From NCBI RefSeq assembly GCF_003473295.1, contig NZ_QRMP01000009.1, positions 1 through 64,000 on the forward strand: 64,000 bases of DNA, read 5' to 3'. The DNA is from Parabacteroides sp. AM08-6. GTDB taxonomy: Bacteria; Bacteroidota; Bacteroidia; Bacteroidales; Tannerellaceae. The notes under the pieces are model-generated. The model saw only the letters and a program-made list of their open reading frames with translations, was not told the origin of the DNA and made no database searches. Position 1 is the first letter of the stretch, and every line of letters starts with the position of its first letter. A program made the translations under genes and the position numbers. Positions 17,829-26,335 of the stretch are shown here, in pieces.

Positions 17829-18941
17829 ATGAAAAAGTATCTTTCCCTTGCTGCATCACTTCTGCTACTGGCAGCCTGCAGTGAAAAACCGGGCTACAAA
17901 ATAACCGGTACAGTTTCAAATGCCGATTTAAACGGCAAGTACGTTTATTTGTATGAATACGGGAAACCGAATGTCATGCCTTTCGACAGCGCACTAGTGA
18001 CAAACCAAGCTTTCACTTTTAAAGGAAGCCAAAACGGTTCATTACTGACAACTATCTGTTTTTCTACAGATGTTGTTCCGGTAAAACGAGGTGAAGTTAC
18101 TACCCCTTTCAAAAAAACATTTACATTGGAGAACGGTAAAATTACAATCACCCTCGATTCCATATCGGTTGTAACAGGAACTCCGGCTAACGATGCAGAA
18201 AAAGCTCTTCACGACAAGCTGACCCCTATTTTCGACGAAATAAGAAAATTGGGCACAGAAATTAATTCCACAGACAAAAAGATTGTAGAAGCTGCTGAAA
18301 AGAAATATGATGAATTCAGCGAGAAAATTACACAAGAAGTCTGCAAATATATATTGGCGCATATGGATCAGAAGATGCCGGCTAAATACTTGGTCGACTA
18401 CCAGTACCAGATAAATGAAGACCAACAAAACGAAATTCTGGAAAAAGCCGATTCCGCATTCAAAGCACAACCGAATATCGATAGGATGATTAACCATCTG
18501 AATGTATTGAAAAAAGTAGCTGTCGGACAAAAATTCACGGACTTTGAAATGGCTGATATCAAAGGTGATATGCACAAACTCTCGGAATATGTAGGCAATG
18601 GCAAAGTTGTCCTGATAGACTTCTGGGCCTCATGGTGTCCTCCCTGCCGTGCAGAAATGCCGAATTTGGTAGCTGCTCACAAAGAATATAAAAATAAGGG
18701 CTTCGATATTGTCGGTATCTCGCTCGACAGCAATGCTGATGCCTGGGCTAAAGGTATAAAAGACCTGAATATTACATGGACACAGCTTTCAGACCTGCAA
18801 AAGTGGCAAAACTCCGGAGCTGCCTTATATGGTGTAAACAGCATTCCACACACCGTTCTGATTGACAAAGACGGCACAATTATTGCAAAAAACCTGCATG
18901 GAGAAGAGTTGGACAATAAGTTAAAAGAGGTACTGAAATAA
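17829..18941 (+). CDS. TlpA-like thioredoxin-fold lipoprotein with DUF4369 N-terminal domain
   Basis: A 370-residue envelope thiol-disulfide protein. The signal peptide ends in a lipobox (LLLAAC, Cys at about 17). The first half (about 24-130) is a beta-rich DUF4369 domain, then a helical linker, then an AhpC/TSA-TlpA thioredoxin domain (about 230-370) with the active site WASWCPPCRAEMPN. In Bacteroidetes such proteins reduce or oxidise periplasmic or surface cysteines; the partner is unknown. It is monocistronic with its own -7 box, and it is followed by the promoter of the NifU-like operon. Confidence 0.9.
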   Translation: MKKYLSLAASLLLLAACSEKPGYKITGTVSNADLNGKYVYLYEYGKPNVMPFDSALVTNQAFTFKGSQNGSLLTTICFSTDVVPVKRGEVTTPFKKTFTLENGKITITLDSISVVTGTPANDAEKALHDKLTPIFDEIRKLGTEINSTDKKIVEAAEKKYDEFSEKITQEVCKYILAHMDQKMPAKYLVDYQYQINEDQQNEILEKADSAFKAQPNIDRMINHLNVLKKVAVGQKFTDFEMADIKGDMHKLSEYVGNGKVVLIDFWASWCPPCRAEMPNLVAAHKEYKNKGFDIVGISLDSNADAWAKGIKDLNITWTQLSDLQKWQNSGAALYGVNSIPHTVLIDKDGTIIAKNLHGEELDNKLKEVLK

Positions 18942-18954
18942 GGAACTCACCTTG

Positions 18955-18985
18955 TTGCACGGCTTAATTAAAAATTTTATCTTTG
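18955..18985 (+). promoter_or_regulatory. Promoter of the NifU-like/GGGtGRT operon
   Basis: TTG at 18955-18957, a 20-bp spacer and TATCTTTG at 18978-18985, an almost ideal Bacteroidetes promoter. The leader before the ATG at 19065 is about 70 nt. Confidence 0.7.
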
Positions 18986-19064
18986 TGCGGTTTTTAAAAG
19001 AGCAATATTACATTAAAATTAGCAAAAGGTTTTATTATCACTTTAATATAATAAATTAGCGATT

Positions 19065-19757
19065 ATGATTTATTCACATGAAGTTCAACACATGTGTGTT
19101 GTAAAAAAGGGAGCTAACCACCAAAGTGCTCCGATTCCTGAAGAAGGAAAGTGGGTTCGGGCAACTCAGATTACTGACATCTCCGGTTTGACTCACGGTA
19201 TCGGCTGGTGTGCACCGAAACAGGGTGGATGTAAGCTGACATTGAATGTTAAGGAAGGAATTATTCAGGAAGCGCTTGTTGAAACAATCGGTTGTTCCGG
19301 TATGACTCATTCTGCTGCAATGGCATCGGAAATTTTGCCGGGTAAAACTCTGTTGGAGGCTCTGAACACTGACCTTGTTTGTGACGCAATCAACACAGCA
19401 ATGCGTGAATTGTTCTTGCAAATCGTTTACGGCCGTACACAGTCTGCTTTCTCGGAAGGTGGTCTGCCTATCGGCGCCGGTCTGGAAGACTTAGGTAAAG
19501 GTCTGCGCAGCCAGGTAGGAACAATGTACGGAACTTTGGCAAAAGGTGTTCGTTACCTGGAAATGGCAGAAGGATACTGTACTCGTATGGCTTTGGATGC
19601 TGACGATGAAGTAATCGGTTATGAATTTATCCACCTGGGCAAATTCATGGATATGGTAAAGAAGGGTATGGATGCTAACGAAGCACTGGAAAAAGCAAAA
19701 GGCTCTTACGGTCGTTTCAAAGAAGCTGTAAAATATATCGATCCTCGTAATGAATAA
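19065..19757 (+). CDS. NifU-like iron-sulfur scaffold protein of the GGGtGRT operon
   Basis: A 230-residue protein related to the IscU/NifU N-terminal scaffold. Conserved cysteines are seen in GIGWCAPKQGGCKLTLNV (about 46-63) and TIGCSGMTHSAAMAS (about 74-88), which match the cluster-binding positions of scaffold proteins. It is the first gene of a three-gene operon; the next frame begins 8 bases before its stop. This gene and the GGGtGRT gene are found together in many anaerobes, so they probably act together, but no reaction has been assigned as far as I know. Confidence 0.8.
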   Translation: MIYSHEVQHMCVVKKGANHQSAPIPEEGKWVRATQITDISGLTHGIGWCAPKQGGCKLTLNVKEGIIQEALVETIGCSGMTHSAAMASEILPGKTLLEALNTDLVCDAINTAMRELFLQIVYGRTQSAFSEGGLPIGAGLEDLGKGLRSQVGTMYGTLAKGVRYLEMAEGYCTRMALDADDEVIGYEFIHLGKFMDMVKKGMDANEALEKAKGSYGRFKEAVKYIDPRNE

Positions 19758-19941
19758 GAAAACTGTAACACGCGTCCTGTGGGGGCTTATTGCTATTACA
19801 ATAACAGCTTCGGTTATCGCATATTTTGCGATGAAACCGGAACGTCCCTGGATGGCTTTTTATGTAGCCTGCTGTGGCGGTGTACTTGTTTTCAATTTTC
19901 TGATATCTTTATTCCTGGTAAATAAGAATTTAAAAAAGTAA
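19750..19941 (+). CDS. Small membrane protein of the GGGtGRT operon
   Basis: A 63-residue protein with two hydrophobic segments (about 9-28 and 35-56) and a lysine-rich end, so probably a two-helix inner-membrane protein. It overlaps the upstream gene by 8 bases and ends 8 bases before the next, so it is embedded in the operon. I do not recognise a family. Confidence 0.7.
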   Translation: MNKKTVTRVLWGLIAITITASVIAYFAMKPERPWMAFYVACCGGVLVFNFLISLFLVNKNLKK

Positions 19942-19949
19942 AAAATAAT

Positions 19950-20951
19950 ATGGCTTTATTTGAAAGTTATGACCGTCGTATTGATCATATCAACGCGGTT
20001 TTAAAAGAATATGGTATCAACGGTATCGAAGATGCAAAAGCAATTTGCGATGCTAAAGGTATCGACCCTTATACAATGTGTAAGGAAACACAACCTATCT
20101 GTTTTGAGAATGCTTGCTGGGCTTATGTAGTCGGTGCAGCTATCGCAATCAAGAAGGGATGTGTAAATGCAGCCGACGCTGCCGAAGCTATCGGTATCGG
20201 CCTGCAAGCATTTTGTATTGCTGGCTCTGTTGCCGACGACCGTAAGGTTGGTATCGGCCACGGAAACTTGGCAGCCCGTCTGTTGCGTGAAGAAACTAAA
20301 TGTTTCGCTTTCCTTGCCGGTCACGAATCATTCGCTGCCGCCGAAGGCGCAATCAAGATTGCTGAAATGGCCAACAAAGTTCGTAAAGAACCGTTACGTG
20401 TTATCCTGAATGGATTGGGTAAAGATGCTGCTAAAATTATTTCTCGTATCAATGGTTTTACTTATGTTCAGACTCAGTTTGACTATATGACCGGCGATGT
20501 GAACGTAATCGAAGAAAAAGCATATTCAACAGGTTTGCGTGCTAAAGTTAAATGCTACGGTGCTGACGACGTTCGCGAAGGTGTTGCCATCATGCGTAAA
20601 GAAGGTGTTGATGTATCTATCACAGGTAACTCAACTAACCCGACTCGTTTCCAGCATCCTGTTGCAGGTACTTATAAGAAAGAATGTATGGAAAATGGTC
20701 ATCCGTACTTCTCTGTAGCATCAGGTGGTGGTACAGGCCGTACTTTGCATCCGGATAATATGGCTGCAGGTCCTGCTTCTTACGGTATGACCGATACTAT
20801 GGGCCGTATGCACGGTGACGCTCAGTTCGCTGGTTCTTCATCAGTTCCTGCTCACGTAGAAATGATGGGATTCCTTGGAATGGGTAACAACCCGATGGTA
20901 GGTGCTACGGTTGCTGTAGCAGTTGCTATTGAGGAAGCAATGAAAAAGTAA
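19950..20951 (+). CDS. GGGtGRT protein
   Basis: A 333-residue protein named for its invariant motif, here SGGGTGRTLHPDN (about 253-265). Other conserved parts are a Cys-containing N-terminal region (YTMCKETQPICFENACWAY, about 42-60) and an alanine/glycine-rich hydrophobic stretch (VVGAAIAIKKG). There is no signal peptide. The constant neighbour is a NifU-like scaffold, so a role in iron-sulfur or cysteine chemistry is plausible but unproven. It is the last gene of the operon, before a strong terminator. Confidence 0.88.
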   Translation: MALFESYDRRIDHINAVLKEYGINGIEDAKAICDAKGIDPYTMCKETQPICFENACWAYVVGAAIAIKKGCVNAADAAEAIGIGLQAFCIAGSVADDRKVGIGHGNLAARLLREETKCFAFLAGHESFAAAEGAIKIAEMANKVRKEPLRVILNGLGKDAAKIISRINGFTYVQTQFDYMTGDVNVIEEKAYSTGLRAKVKCYGADDVREGVAIMRKEGVDVSITGNSTNPTRFQHPVAGTYKKECMENGHPYFSVASGGGTGRTLHPDNMAAGPASYGMTDTMGRMHGDAQFAGSSSVPAHVEMMGFLGMGNNPMVGATVAVAVAIEEAMKK

Positions 20952-20971
20952 TTAAACAGTTACTAACATAC

Positions 20972-21008
20972 AAGCTCCTGTAACTTTAATGGTTGCAGGA
21001 GCTTTTGT
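20972..21008 (+). terminator. Terminator of the GGGtGRT operon
   Basis: AAGCTCCTG pairs with CAGGAGCTT across a 15-nt loop and is followed by TTGTTGTTTT. Confidence 0.85.
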
Positions 21009-21155
21009 TGTTTTATACAAATATCACATAAACACCTACAAAATCAATTTTTCTTGCCTGAAAAAAGAACAAAATACCACCGACAGTTGTTTCATAATAA
21101 AAACTCAAAGGGAAAAAGACCTTGAGAAACAAACGATATAGCAAGAAATCCGGTC

Positions 21156-21497
21156 ATGACTTTACACAAAGACAGACATCTATTTAATATTATCATTTTC
21201 CCGATAATGATACTTTTGCTCCTCTCCTGCCCGATTAAGAGAGAGATTAAGCAATTGTTGGATATTCCTGTGAGAAATGTTACTTTGGGAAAAAGCAATA
21301 TTCAATTTCCTACCTGCTTATATGAAACGGCCTCCAAGCAGGAAAATAAACAGATGTACGAGGTCCCCGAATACATTACAACTACTCCTTTCACAAATAC
21401 TCCTACTTCTATAAATATACTATTTCAAACACAATGGTACGAAAAGATTGCGATATCGCTTCCGCTTTTCATCCGTCATCGTAAACTAATTATTTAG
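21156..21497 (+). CDS. Small putative lipoprotein/membrane protein, unknown
   Basis: A 113-residue frame with a hydrophobic N-terminus (IIIFPIMILLLLSC, about 12-25) whose Cys could be lipidated. After it comes KREIKQLLDIPV, which resembles short hypothetical proteins found in other Bacteroidales; no domain is recognised. It lies 80 bases before the DoxD-like gene in the same direction and may be cotranscribed. The GC-poor sequence and lack of a known family keep this uncertain. Confidence 0.5.
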   Translation: MTLHKDRHLFNIIIFPIMILLLLSCPIKREIKQLLDIPVRNVTLGKSNIQFPTCLYETASKQENKQMYEVPEYITTTPFTNTPTSINILFQTQWYEKIAISLPLFIRHRKLII

Positions 21498-21577
21498 CTC
21501 CGGATTTCTATTCTGGCAAGGATAAATATGCAAATTCGTTTATTAATTAGTTTAACTATCTAAAACAACATACAAAT

Positions 21578-22612
21578 ATGACAAATCAAGAAAAACGGGA
21601 CATAAACAATGTTTATGTCTTAGCCGGACTATTCACTCTTTCATTGCGTTTAGTCGTAGGATGGACTTATTTCTCTGCTTTTTGGAGACGTATCATACTG
21701 GAAAATAAATTAATACCCGATGTACCGGGATATATCGGGGAGAAATTCAATCATTTTCTTCCGAATGCTCTCGGTATCAAATCTATGATTGAATATCTGG
21801 TAACTAATCCGGATACTTTATGGTGGGCAATGGTGATTTTTACGATTATAGAAGGGATTGTCGGATTATTGTTTATGCTCGGATTCTTTACAAGGCTAAT
21901 GAGTATCGGTGTCTTAAGCTTGGCTACAGGTATTTTATTGGGTTCCGGATGGTTAGGGACCACCTGTGTAGATGAATGGCAAATCGGAATTTTAGGAGTA
22001 GCCGCCGGTTTTACTTTATTCATGTCTGGTGGAGGAATATATTCGCTGGATTATTTATTATTGCCTAAGATACCGGTACTAAAAAAACAAAAATGGCTCG
22101 TATGGCTCACATCCGGAGCACTCCCGGTCAACATTTATACATTCAGCAAAATAACAGGCATCGGAGCAATCGCTATTTTATTACTGTCACTCGGAACAAA
22201 TCAAGTATTCCACAATGGTGTTTGGGGAAAATTACATAACAAATCAGTAAAGCCCAAAATTGAAATATCGGAAGCAAAAATCAATGACAAAGGTTTGTCT
22301 TTTACAGTTTACCGTGTAGAAGGAGCAGATGTATACGGTTCTTTCCTGATTGGCATCACTGTAAAAGATGCAAACGGAAACGTTCTTTTCAATAAAAATG
22401 GAGAAGAACTTGCCCGGTTCCCCAAAAGCAATATACAAAATGAATATATTGCCAAAGTTACTCCCGGAAAACATAGTCTGGTTATCCCCTTAGGTAGTAA
22501 AGCACAACTGAATATGGAAAATCCTTCCATACAAAATCTGCCAAAAGGAAGATATAAGCTCATCTTAACAGATATCAGCGGTATCACGTGGGAAAAAGAA
22601 ATCAACAAATAA
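21578..22612 (+). CDS. TQO small subunit DoxD/DoxX-like membrane protein
   Basis: A 344-residue protein with an N-terminal DoxD/DoxX four-helix membrane domain (about 12-160), a further hydrophobic segment (about 185-207) and a C-terminal extracytoplasmic beta-rich domain (about 225-340), the layout of thiosulfate:quinone oxidoreductase DoxD fused to its DoxA-like partner. In archaea DoxDA feeds electrons from thiosulfate to quinone; in Bacteroidetes the role is not known and may be general redox. It ends in a region with convergent terminator structure. Confidence 0.75.
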   Translation: MTNQEKRDINNVYVLAGLFTLSLRLVVGWTYFSAFWRRIILENKLIPDVPGYIGEKFNHFLPNALGIKSMIEYLVTNPDTLWWAMVIFTIIEGIVGLLFMLGFFTRLMSIGVLSLATGILLGSGWLGTTCVDEWQIGILGVAAGFTLFMSGGGIYSLDYLLLPKIPVLKKQKWLVWLTSGALPVNIYTFSKITGIGAIAILLLSLGTNQVFHNGVWGKLHNKSVKPKIEISEAKINDKGLSFTVYRVEGADVYGSFLIGITVKDANGNVLFNKNGEELARFPKSNIQNEYIAKVTPGKHSLVIPLGSKAQLNMENPSIQNLPKGRYKLILTDISGITWEKEINK

Positions 22613-22647
22613 TAAAAAAAGGTGCATAAAATGTATCTTATCCAACA

Positions 22648-22723
22648 CTTGACGCGAGATTATAGTAAGGAAAGACTTTATCTATCGATATCTGCCGATT
22701 CCTATATGTAATCCTGCGTCAAG
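22648..22723. terminator. Long inverted repeat between convergent genes
   Basis: CTTGACGC at 22648-22655 pairs with GCGTCAAG at 22716-22723, with further pairing inside (ATTAT/GTAAT). It lies between the DoxD-like and DsbA-like genes and could end both messages. No long T run is present. Confidence 0.4.
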
Positions 22724-22738
22724 CGCGGATACAATTTA

Positions 22739-23254
22739 TTATTTAAGAAGAGATTCCAAATATTCGATAAGCTCATTAGACATCCAATTTCCTTCAAATC
22801 TCTGTCCGTTGACAAAAAAAGTCGGAGTTCCTTCTACTCCATTCTTTTCACCGGATTCATAATCACTTTTCACTTTTTGGAAATATTCGTCTTTTCCAAA
22901 ATCTTTTTCAAACAGATGGACATCAAGTCCTATCTCTCGGGCATATTCAATTAAATGCGCATCATCCAGTTCACGTTGATTTTCGAGCAAAATATCATGC
23001 ATTTCCCAGAATTTATCTTGCCCGGAAGCAGCTTCTGCTGCTAAAGCGGCATGTACAGCATATTGATGTACATCAGTCAACGGGAAATTCCGAAAAACAA
23101 ATTTCAGTTTATCACCCATTTTCTGTTGGATATCCTTCACTATATAAAATGCTTTCTTACAATAAGGACATTGATAATCTGCATACTCAATTAATTCGAC
23201 AGGTGCATCTGCCGGCCCTTGGACATGGTCCTGATTTGTTACATGTAAATTCAT
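22739..23254 (-). CDS. DsbA family thioredoxin-fold protein
   Basis: A 171-residue protein with the thioredoxin-like active site ADYQCPYCKKAFY (about 26-38; CPYC) and the conserved loop GVEGTPTFFVNGQRFEG (about 139-155; cis-Pro after Thr). There is no signal peptide, so it acts in the cytoplasm, unlike classic DsbA. It resembles the Thioredoxin_4/FrnE-like group in which the enzyme may reduce disulfides or serve in oxidative stress. It is monocistronic. The family is certain, the role is not. Confidence 0.9.
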   Translation of the reverse strand: MNLHVTNQDHVQGPADAPVELIEYADYQCPYCKKAFYIVKDIQQKMGDKLKFVFRNFPLTDVHQYAVHAALAAEAASGQDKFWEMHDILLENQRELDDAHLIEYAREIGLDVHLFEKDFGKDEYFQKVKSDYESGEKNGVEGTPTFFVNGQRFEGNWMSNELIEYLESLLK

Positions 23255-23326
23255 AATTGTGTTTTTCTGTTAGAACACAATCTGCGGCTAAACTGTTTAC
23301 GGAAATCCCCTATTTTCGAGGAAACC

Positions 23327-23761
23327 TTATTTCCTAATCAATGTATATTTATATCCTGTTTGCGAACAATCCTGCAAAATCAACGTATCCCCATTTATGA
23401 GAAGCGGATAAGCTGGATTTGTTTCATAAAAAACATCCATCAGATAAGCATCATATCCTATACCGGTATCTGCCTTTCGCCAGTTCAATTCTCCCGGTTC
23501 CTGCTTGCCATCTTCTGTCCAGATATATTTATCATCATTGAACTCTATAAACGTATTCTCGTACTCACAAACTTCACGGGAATTTTTTCCACTAACCAGT
23601 TCCCACTTTCCATTAATCATTTTCTTTATCTCCGGAAGTTCTTTATCGAATAAGGTTGTCTTTATCCGAACAGTGTCTTTAGCTTTTTGTTTATTCCGGC
23701 AAGACGTTCCCGTCAGTAAAAAAGCAATCAACAGGAAAGATATTATTTTTACAAACCTCAT
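23327..23761 (-). CDS. Putative lipoprotein of unknown function
   Basis: A 144-residue protein with a type II signal peptide (LIAFLLTGTSC, Cys at about 21). The mature part contains MINGKWELVSG and ends in DTLILQDCSQTGYKYTLIRK, the pattern of a small lipocalin-like beta-barrel in which a 'G-x-W' motif opens the barrel. It starts 15 bases after the stop codon of the TPR/protease-like gene, so the two probably share a transcript. No function can be given. Confidence 0.65.
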   Translation of the reverse strand: MRFVKIISFLLIAFLLTGTSCRNKQKAKDTVRIKTTLFDKELPEIKKMINGKWELVSGKNSREVCEYENTFIEFNDDKYIWTEDGKQEPGELNWRKADTGIGYDAYLMDVFYETNPAYPLLINGDTLILQDCSQTGYKYTLIRK

Positions 23762-23776
23762 ATTCTTTTCGTTTGA

Positions 23777-25501
23777 TTATTTGCAATGTTCCTTGATTAA
23801 CTTTTCGGCAACCGGGTCACCTAACTCTTTAGCCTTATTCAATGCTTCACAAGCTTCATCCTTCTTGCCCATACGAACATAACAAACACCACGCAAGCGA
23901 TAACAAGCAGCAAAATCAGGATCTATCGCGATAGCACTATTGATACTGTTCAGCGCATCTTCATGTTTTTGCATACGTACATAAACGGATGCCTCTTCCG
24001 CATAATAGTCGGCAACCTGAGGACTGGCACTTATCGCCTGTTGAATATCTTTTAAAGCACCTTCCAAATCATTGATACGGAATTTTGCTTGTTCGCGGAG
24101 GTAATAAAAATTGGCATTTACCTGTCCTCCCATCATTGTATAATACAAATCATAATCGGCTACAGCTTCCGCAAATTGCGACAAACGCAGTTTCCAGTCA
24201 ATACGCTCCAATATATAAATCCCGGCTTCCGGATTGGTCGAACCGCTCTTTTCAATCGCTTTATCCAGCAGGCCTATCACATCCCCTATATTAAATCCCT
24301 GGGTATTTTCCAGCGTTTTAGCTGCGAAATAATAGGATGTGGGAGACGCCATATCACTATTATTGACAATCATATAGTCGTCATAAGCTGACTGATATTC
24401 CTTTTTATTGAAATATATATCGCCTTCCAACTGACGATAAGCCGGTAAATCTTCTTCTTTAATCGCTTTCTTAACAGCATCCATAGCTGCATCGACAGTC
24501 CATGCCGGATTATTTAATGTTGTATCGACAACTGCCGTGCTAAATATCAATTTCGCCTGATTGAACCATAAATCACCTTTCTTATCACTGAATTTTGATG
24601 CAGTTTTAACATCTTCAAACGCCATATCCAGATATTTATCCTGCTCAGACGGCGATGTTGCCAATTCGGCACGATTATAAGCATACAAATTGGCACGGTT
24701 CAAATACCCTTCGCTACTGTTCGGAAAAGTCTCAAGAAAATCATTAATCGTCTCCAGGCGGGTTTTCACATCTTGCGCATTACCCATCAAATAAAGAACG
24801 ACTGTAGCCTGGTCAATATCTTTAGGCCATCCTTTTTTAATCCCAAGACTCGTATAAGTCGTATTCAGGAAATCCGTAGGCGAAATAGACAAGCTATTGG
24901 CATAACCCACCGAAAGAGCATAACTAATATCCTTTTTACCACCGGCATCCTCCTGAAGCAAACCGAATACCTCCCCTTCCGGGGTTAACAACGGAGAATT
25001 TAATTGCGAGGCTTCCAAAGGAATAGACAATTTGTAGTATTTATAAGGGTCTTTCAGCTTGCTGACTTCCGTTACGGTACCGGAAGCAAATTTCACATTC
25101 TTATCCGTAGAAAAAGGTAGCAGATAGGCAGTCGAACCATTAGCTACCGGTGCAGGTACTATAGACAAATAAGCAGTCTTCTTCGGTATCTGTACCTGAA
25201 ATTTTATCACATCATACAATTCATCCGCACCCAGGATACTCTGAACCGGGAAAGTTTTCCCTTCCAAGTCCGTTACCACTGCTTTTGCCGCACCTTTAAA
25301 AAGAGCATAAGCCGAAACAGCCTCACCTGTTTCAGAAATAAAAAAACCCGTACCGGAAGTGAGTTCATTTCCATCTTTGCCATAAGTAGTAATTGTGATT
25401 ACAGCTTTTCTTGCTTTCTCCATCCATTTAGGCGCTTTCTGTTGAGCTACTGCCGATAAGCACTGGCAGCAAATAAAAATAAATAGCAGTATTCGTTTCA
25501 T
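23777..25501 (-). CDS. Exported trypsin-like (degenerate) plus TPR protein
   Basis: A 574-residue protein with a signal peptide (about 1-19), an N-terminal trypsin/HtrA-like domain (about 25-215) and several TPR units (about 235-570, e.g. ALKDIQQAISASPQVADYYA and ALNSINSAIAIDPDFAACYR). Compared with active HtrA proteins the catalytic His is replaced (SAYALFKGA where a TNxHV motif is expected), the Asp may be retained (LYDVIKF), and GNSGGP has become LNSPLL. It is therefore probably a protease fold without activity, used for binding, with the TPRs as a scaffold. The downstream lipoprotein gene may encode a partner. A -7 box lies at 25536-25529. Confidence 0.75.
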   Translation of the reverse strand: MKRILLFIFICCQCLSAVAQQKAPKWMEKARKAVITITTYGKDGNELTSGTGFFISETGEAVSAYALFKGAAKAVVTDLEGKTFPVQSILGADELYDVIKFQVQIPKKTAYLSIVPAPVANGSTAYLLPFSTDKNVKFASGTVTEVSKLKDPYKYYKLSIPLEASQLNSPLLTPEGEVFGLLQEDAGGKKDISYALSVGYANSLSISPTDFLNTTYTSLGIKKGWPKDIDQATVVLYLMGNAQDVKTRLETINDFLETFPNSSEGYLNRANLYAYNRAELATSPSEQDKYLDMAFEDVKTASKFSDKKGDLWFNQAKLIFSTAVVDTTLNNPAWTVDAAMDAVKKAIKEEDLPAYRQLEGDIYFNKKEYQSAYDDYMIVNNSDMASPTSYYFAAKTLENTQGFNIGDVIGLLDKAIEKSGSTNPEAGIYILERIDWKLRLSQFAEAVADYDLYYTMMGGQVNANFYYLREQAKFRINDLEGALKDIQQAISASPQVADYYAEEASVYVRMQKHEDALNSINSAIAIDPDFAACYRLRGVCYVRMGKKDEACEALNKAKELGDPVAEKLIKEHCK

Positions 25502-25528
25502 TTCATTTCATGTTATCAGATACAGCCA

Positions 25529-25575
25529 CAAAAGTAATTATTTATCCGGAATGTTATAGTATTTCTTTATCTTTG
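25529..25575. promoter_or_regulatory. Divergent promoters of the TPR protein and the MBL hydrolase
   Basis: TACTTTTG on the minus strand at 25536-25529, and TATCTTTG on the plus strand at 25568-25575. Confidence 0.6.
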
Positions 25576-25608
25576 TCTAAATTGTTTTACTACTAAAGCG
25601 TGTTATTT

Positions 25609-26334
25609 ATGAAACTTCAAATTTTAATTATTATGTGTAGCCTATTTACCGGAATATTTACATCCGCAAGCAATTTTGCTTCTGATAAGTTCAAGACCAA
25701 AGATGGTAGTGAACTGGAAATTACATTTATCAAACATGCCAGCCTGATGCTAAAGTACGACGGGCATATCATTCAAGTAGACCCGGTTTCGGAGTATGCC
25801 GATTATTCCGCATTCCCCAAAGCCGACATCATCCTGATTACCCACGAGCATGGAGACCATCTGGATAAAAAAGCGATTACCGCATCTGAAAAACCGGGAA
25901 CAATCCTCATCGCAAACGGCAACAGCGAAAAGATATTGGGAAAAGGAACGATTATGAAAAACGGAGACAAAATCCATCCGACCGATTACCTGACGATTGA
26001 AGCTGTACCCGCCTATAACACCACGCCCGGCAGAGAGAAATTCCATCCCCGCCATCGCGACAACGGATATATCCTGACATTGGGCGGAACCCGTATTTAT
26101 ATTGCCGGAGATACGGAGGACATACCGGAATTAAGTAATCTGAAAGATATCGACATCGCCTTTTTACCGGTCAACCAGCCCTATACCATGACAGTTCCCC
26201 AGGCTGAACATGCCGCAAGAATGTTTTCGCCTAAAATACTTTACCCCTACCATTACGGGGAAACAAAAATCGAAGAACTGAAGGATAAATTAAAAGGTTC
26301 CGGCATTGACGTACGTATCCGCCAGCTGCAATAA
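25609..26334 (+). CDS. Exported metallo-beta-lactamase-fold hydrolase
   Basis: A 241-residue zinc hydrolase of the UPF0173/L-ascorbate-lactonase-like group. It has a signal peptide (about 1-20), the metal motif THEHGDHLDKK (about 81-91; HxHxDH), an Asp in GDTEDIPEL (about 166-174) and a late His in YPYHYGETK (about 215-223). All metal ligands are present. The substrate is unknown. I place the start at the ATG at 25609 rather than the GTG at 25600, because it gives the better signal peptide. The gene converges with the ABC permease after one base. Confidence 0.85.
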   Translation: MKLQILIIMCSLFTGIFTSASNFASDKFKTKDGSELEITFIKHASLMLKYDGHIIQVDPVSEYADYSAFPKADIILITHEHGDHLDKKAITASEKPGTILIANGNSEKILGKGTIMKNGDKIHPTDYLTIEAVPAYNTTPGREKFHPRHRDNGYILTLGGTRIYIAGDTEDIPELSNLKDIDIAFLPVNQPYTMTVPQAEHAARMFSPKILYPYHYGETKIEELKDKLKGSGIDVRIRQLQ

Positions 26335-26335
26335 A

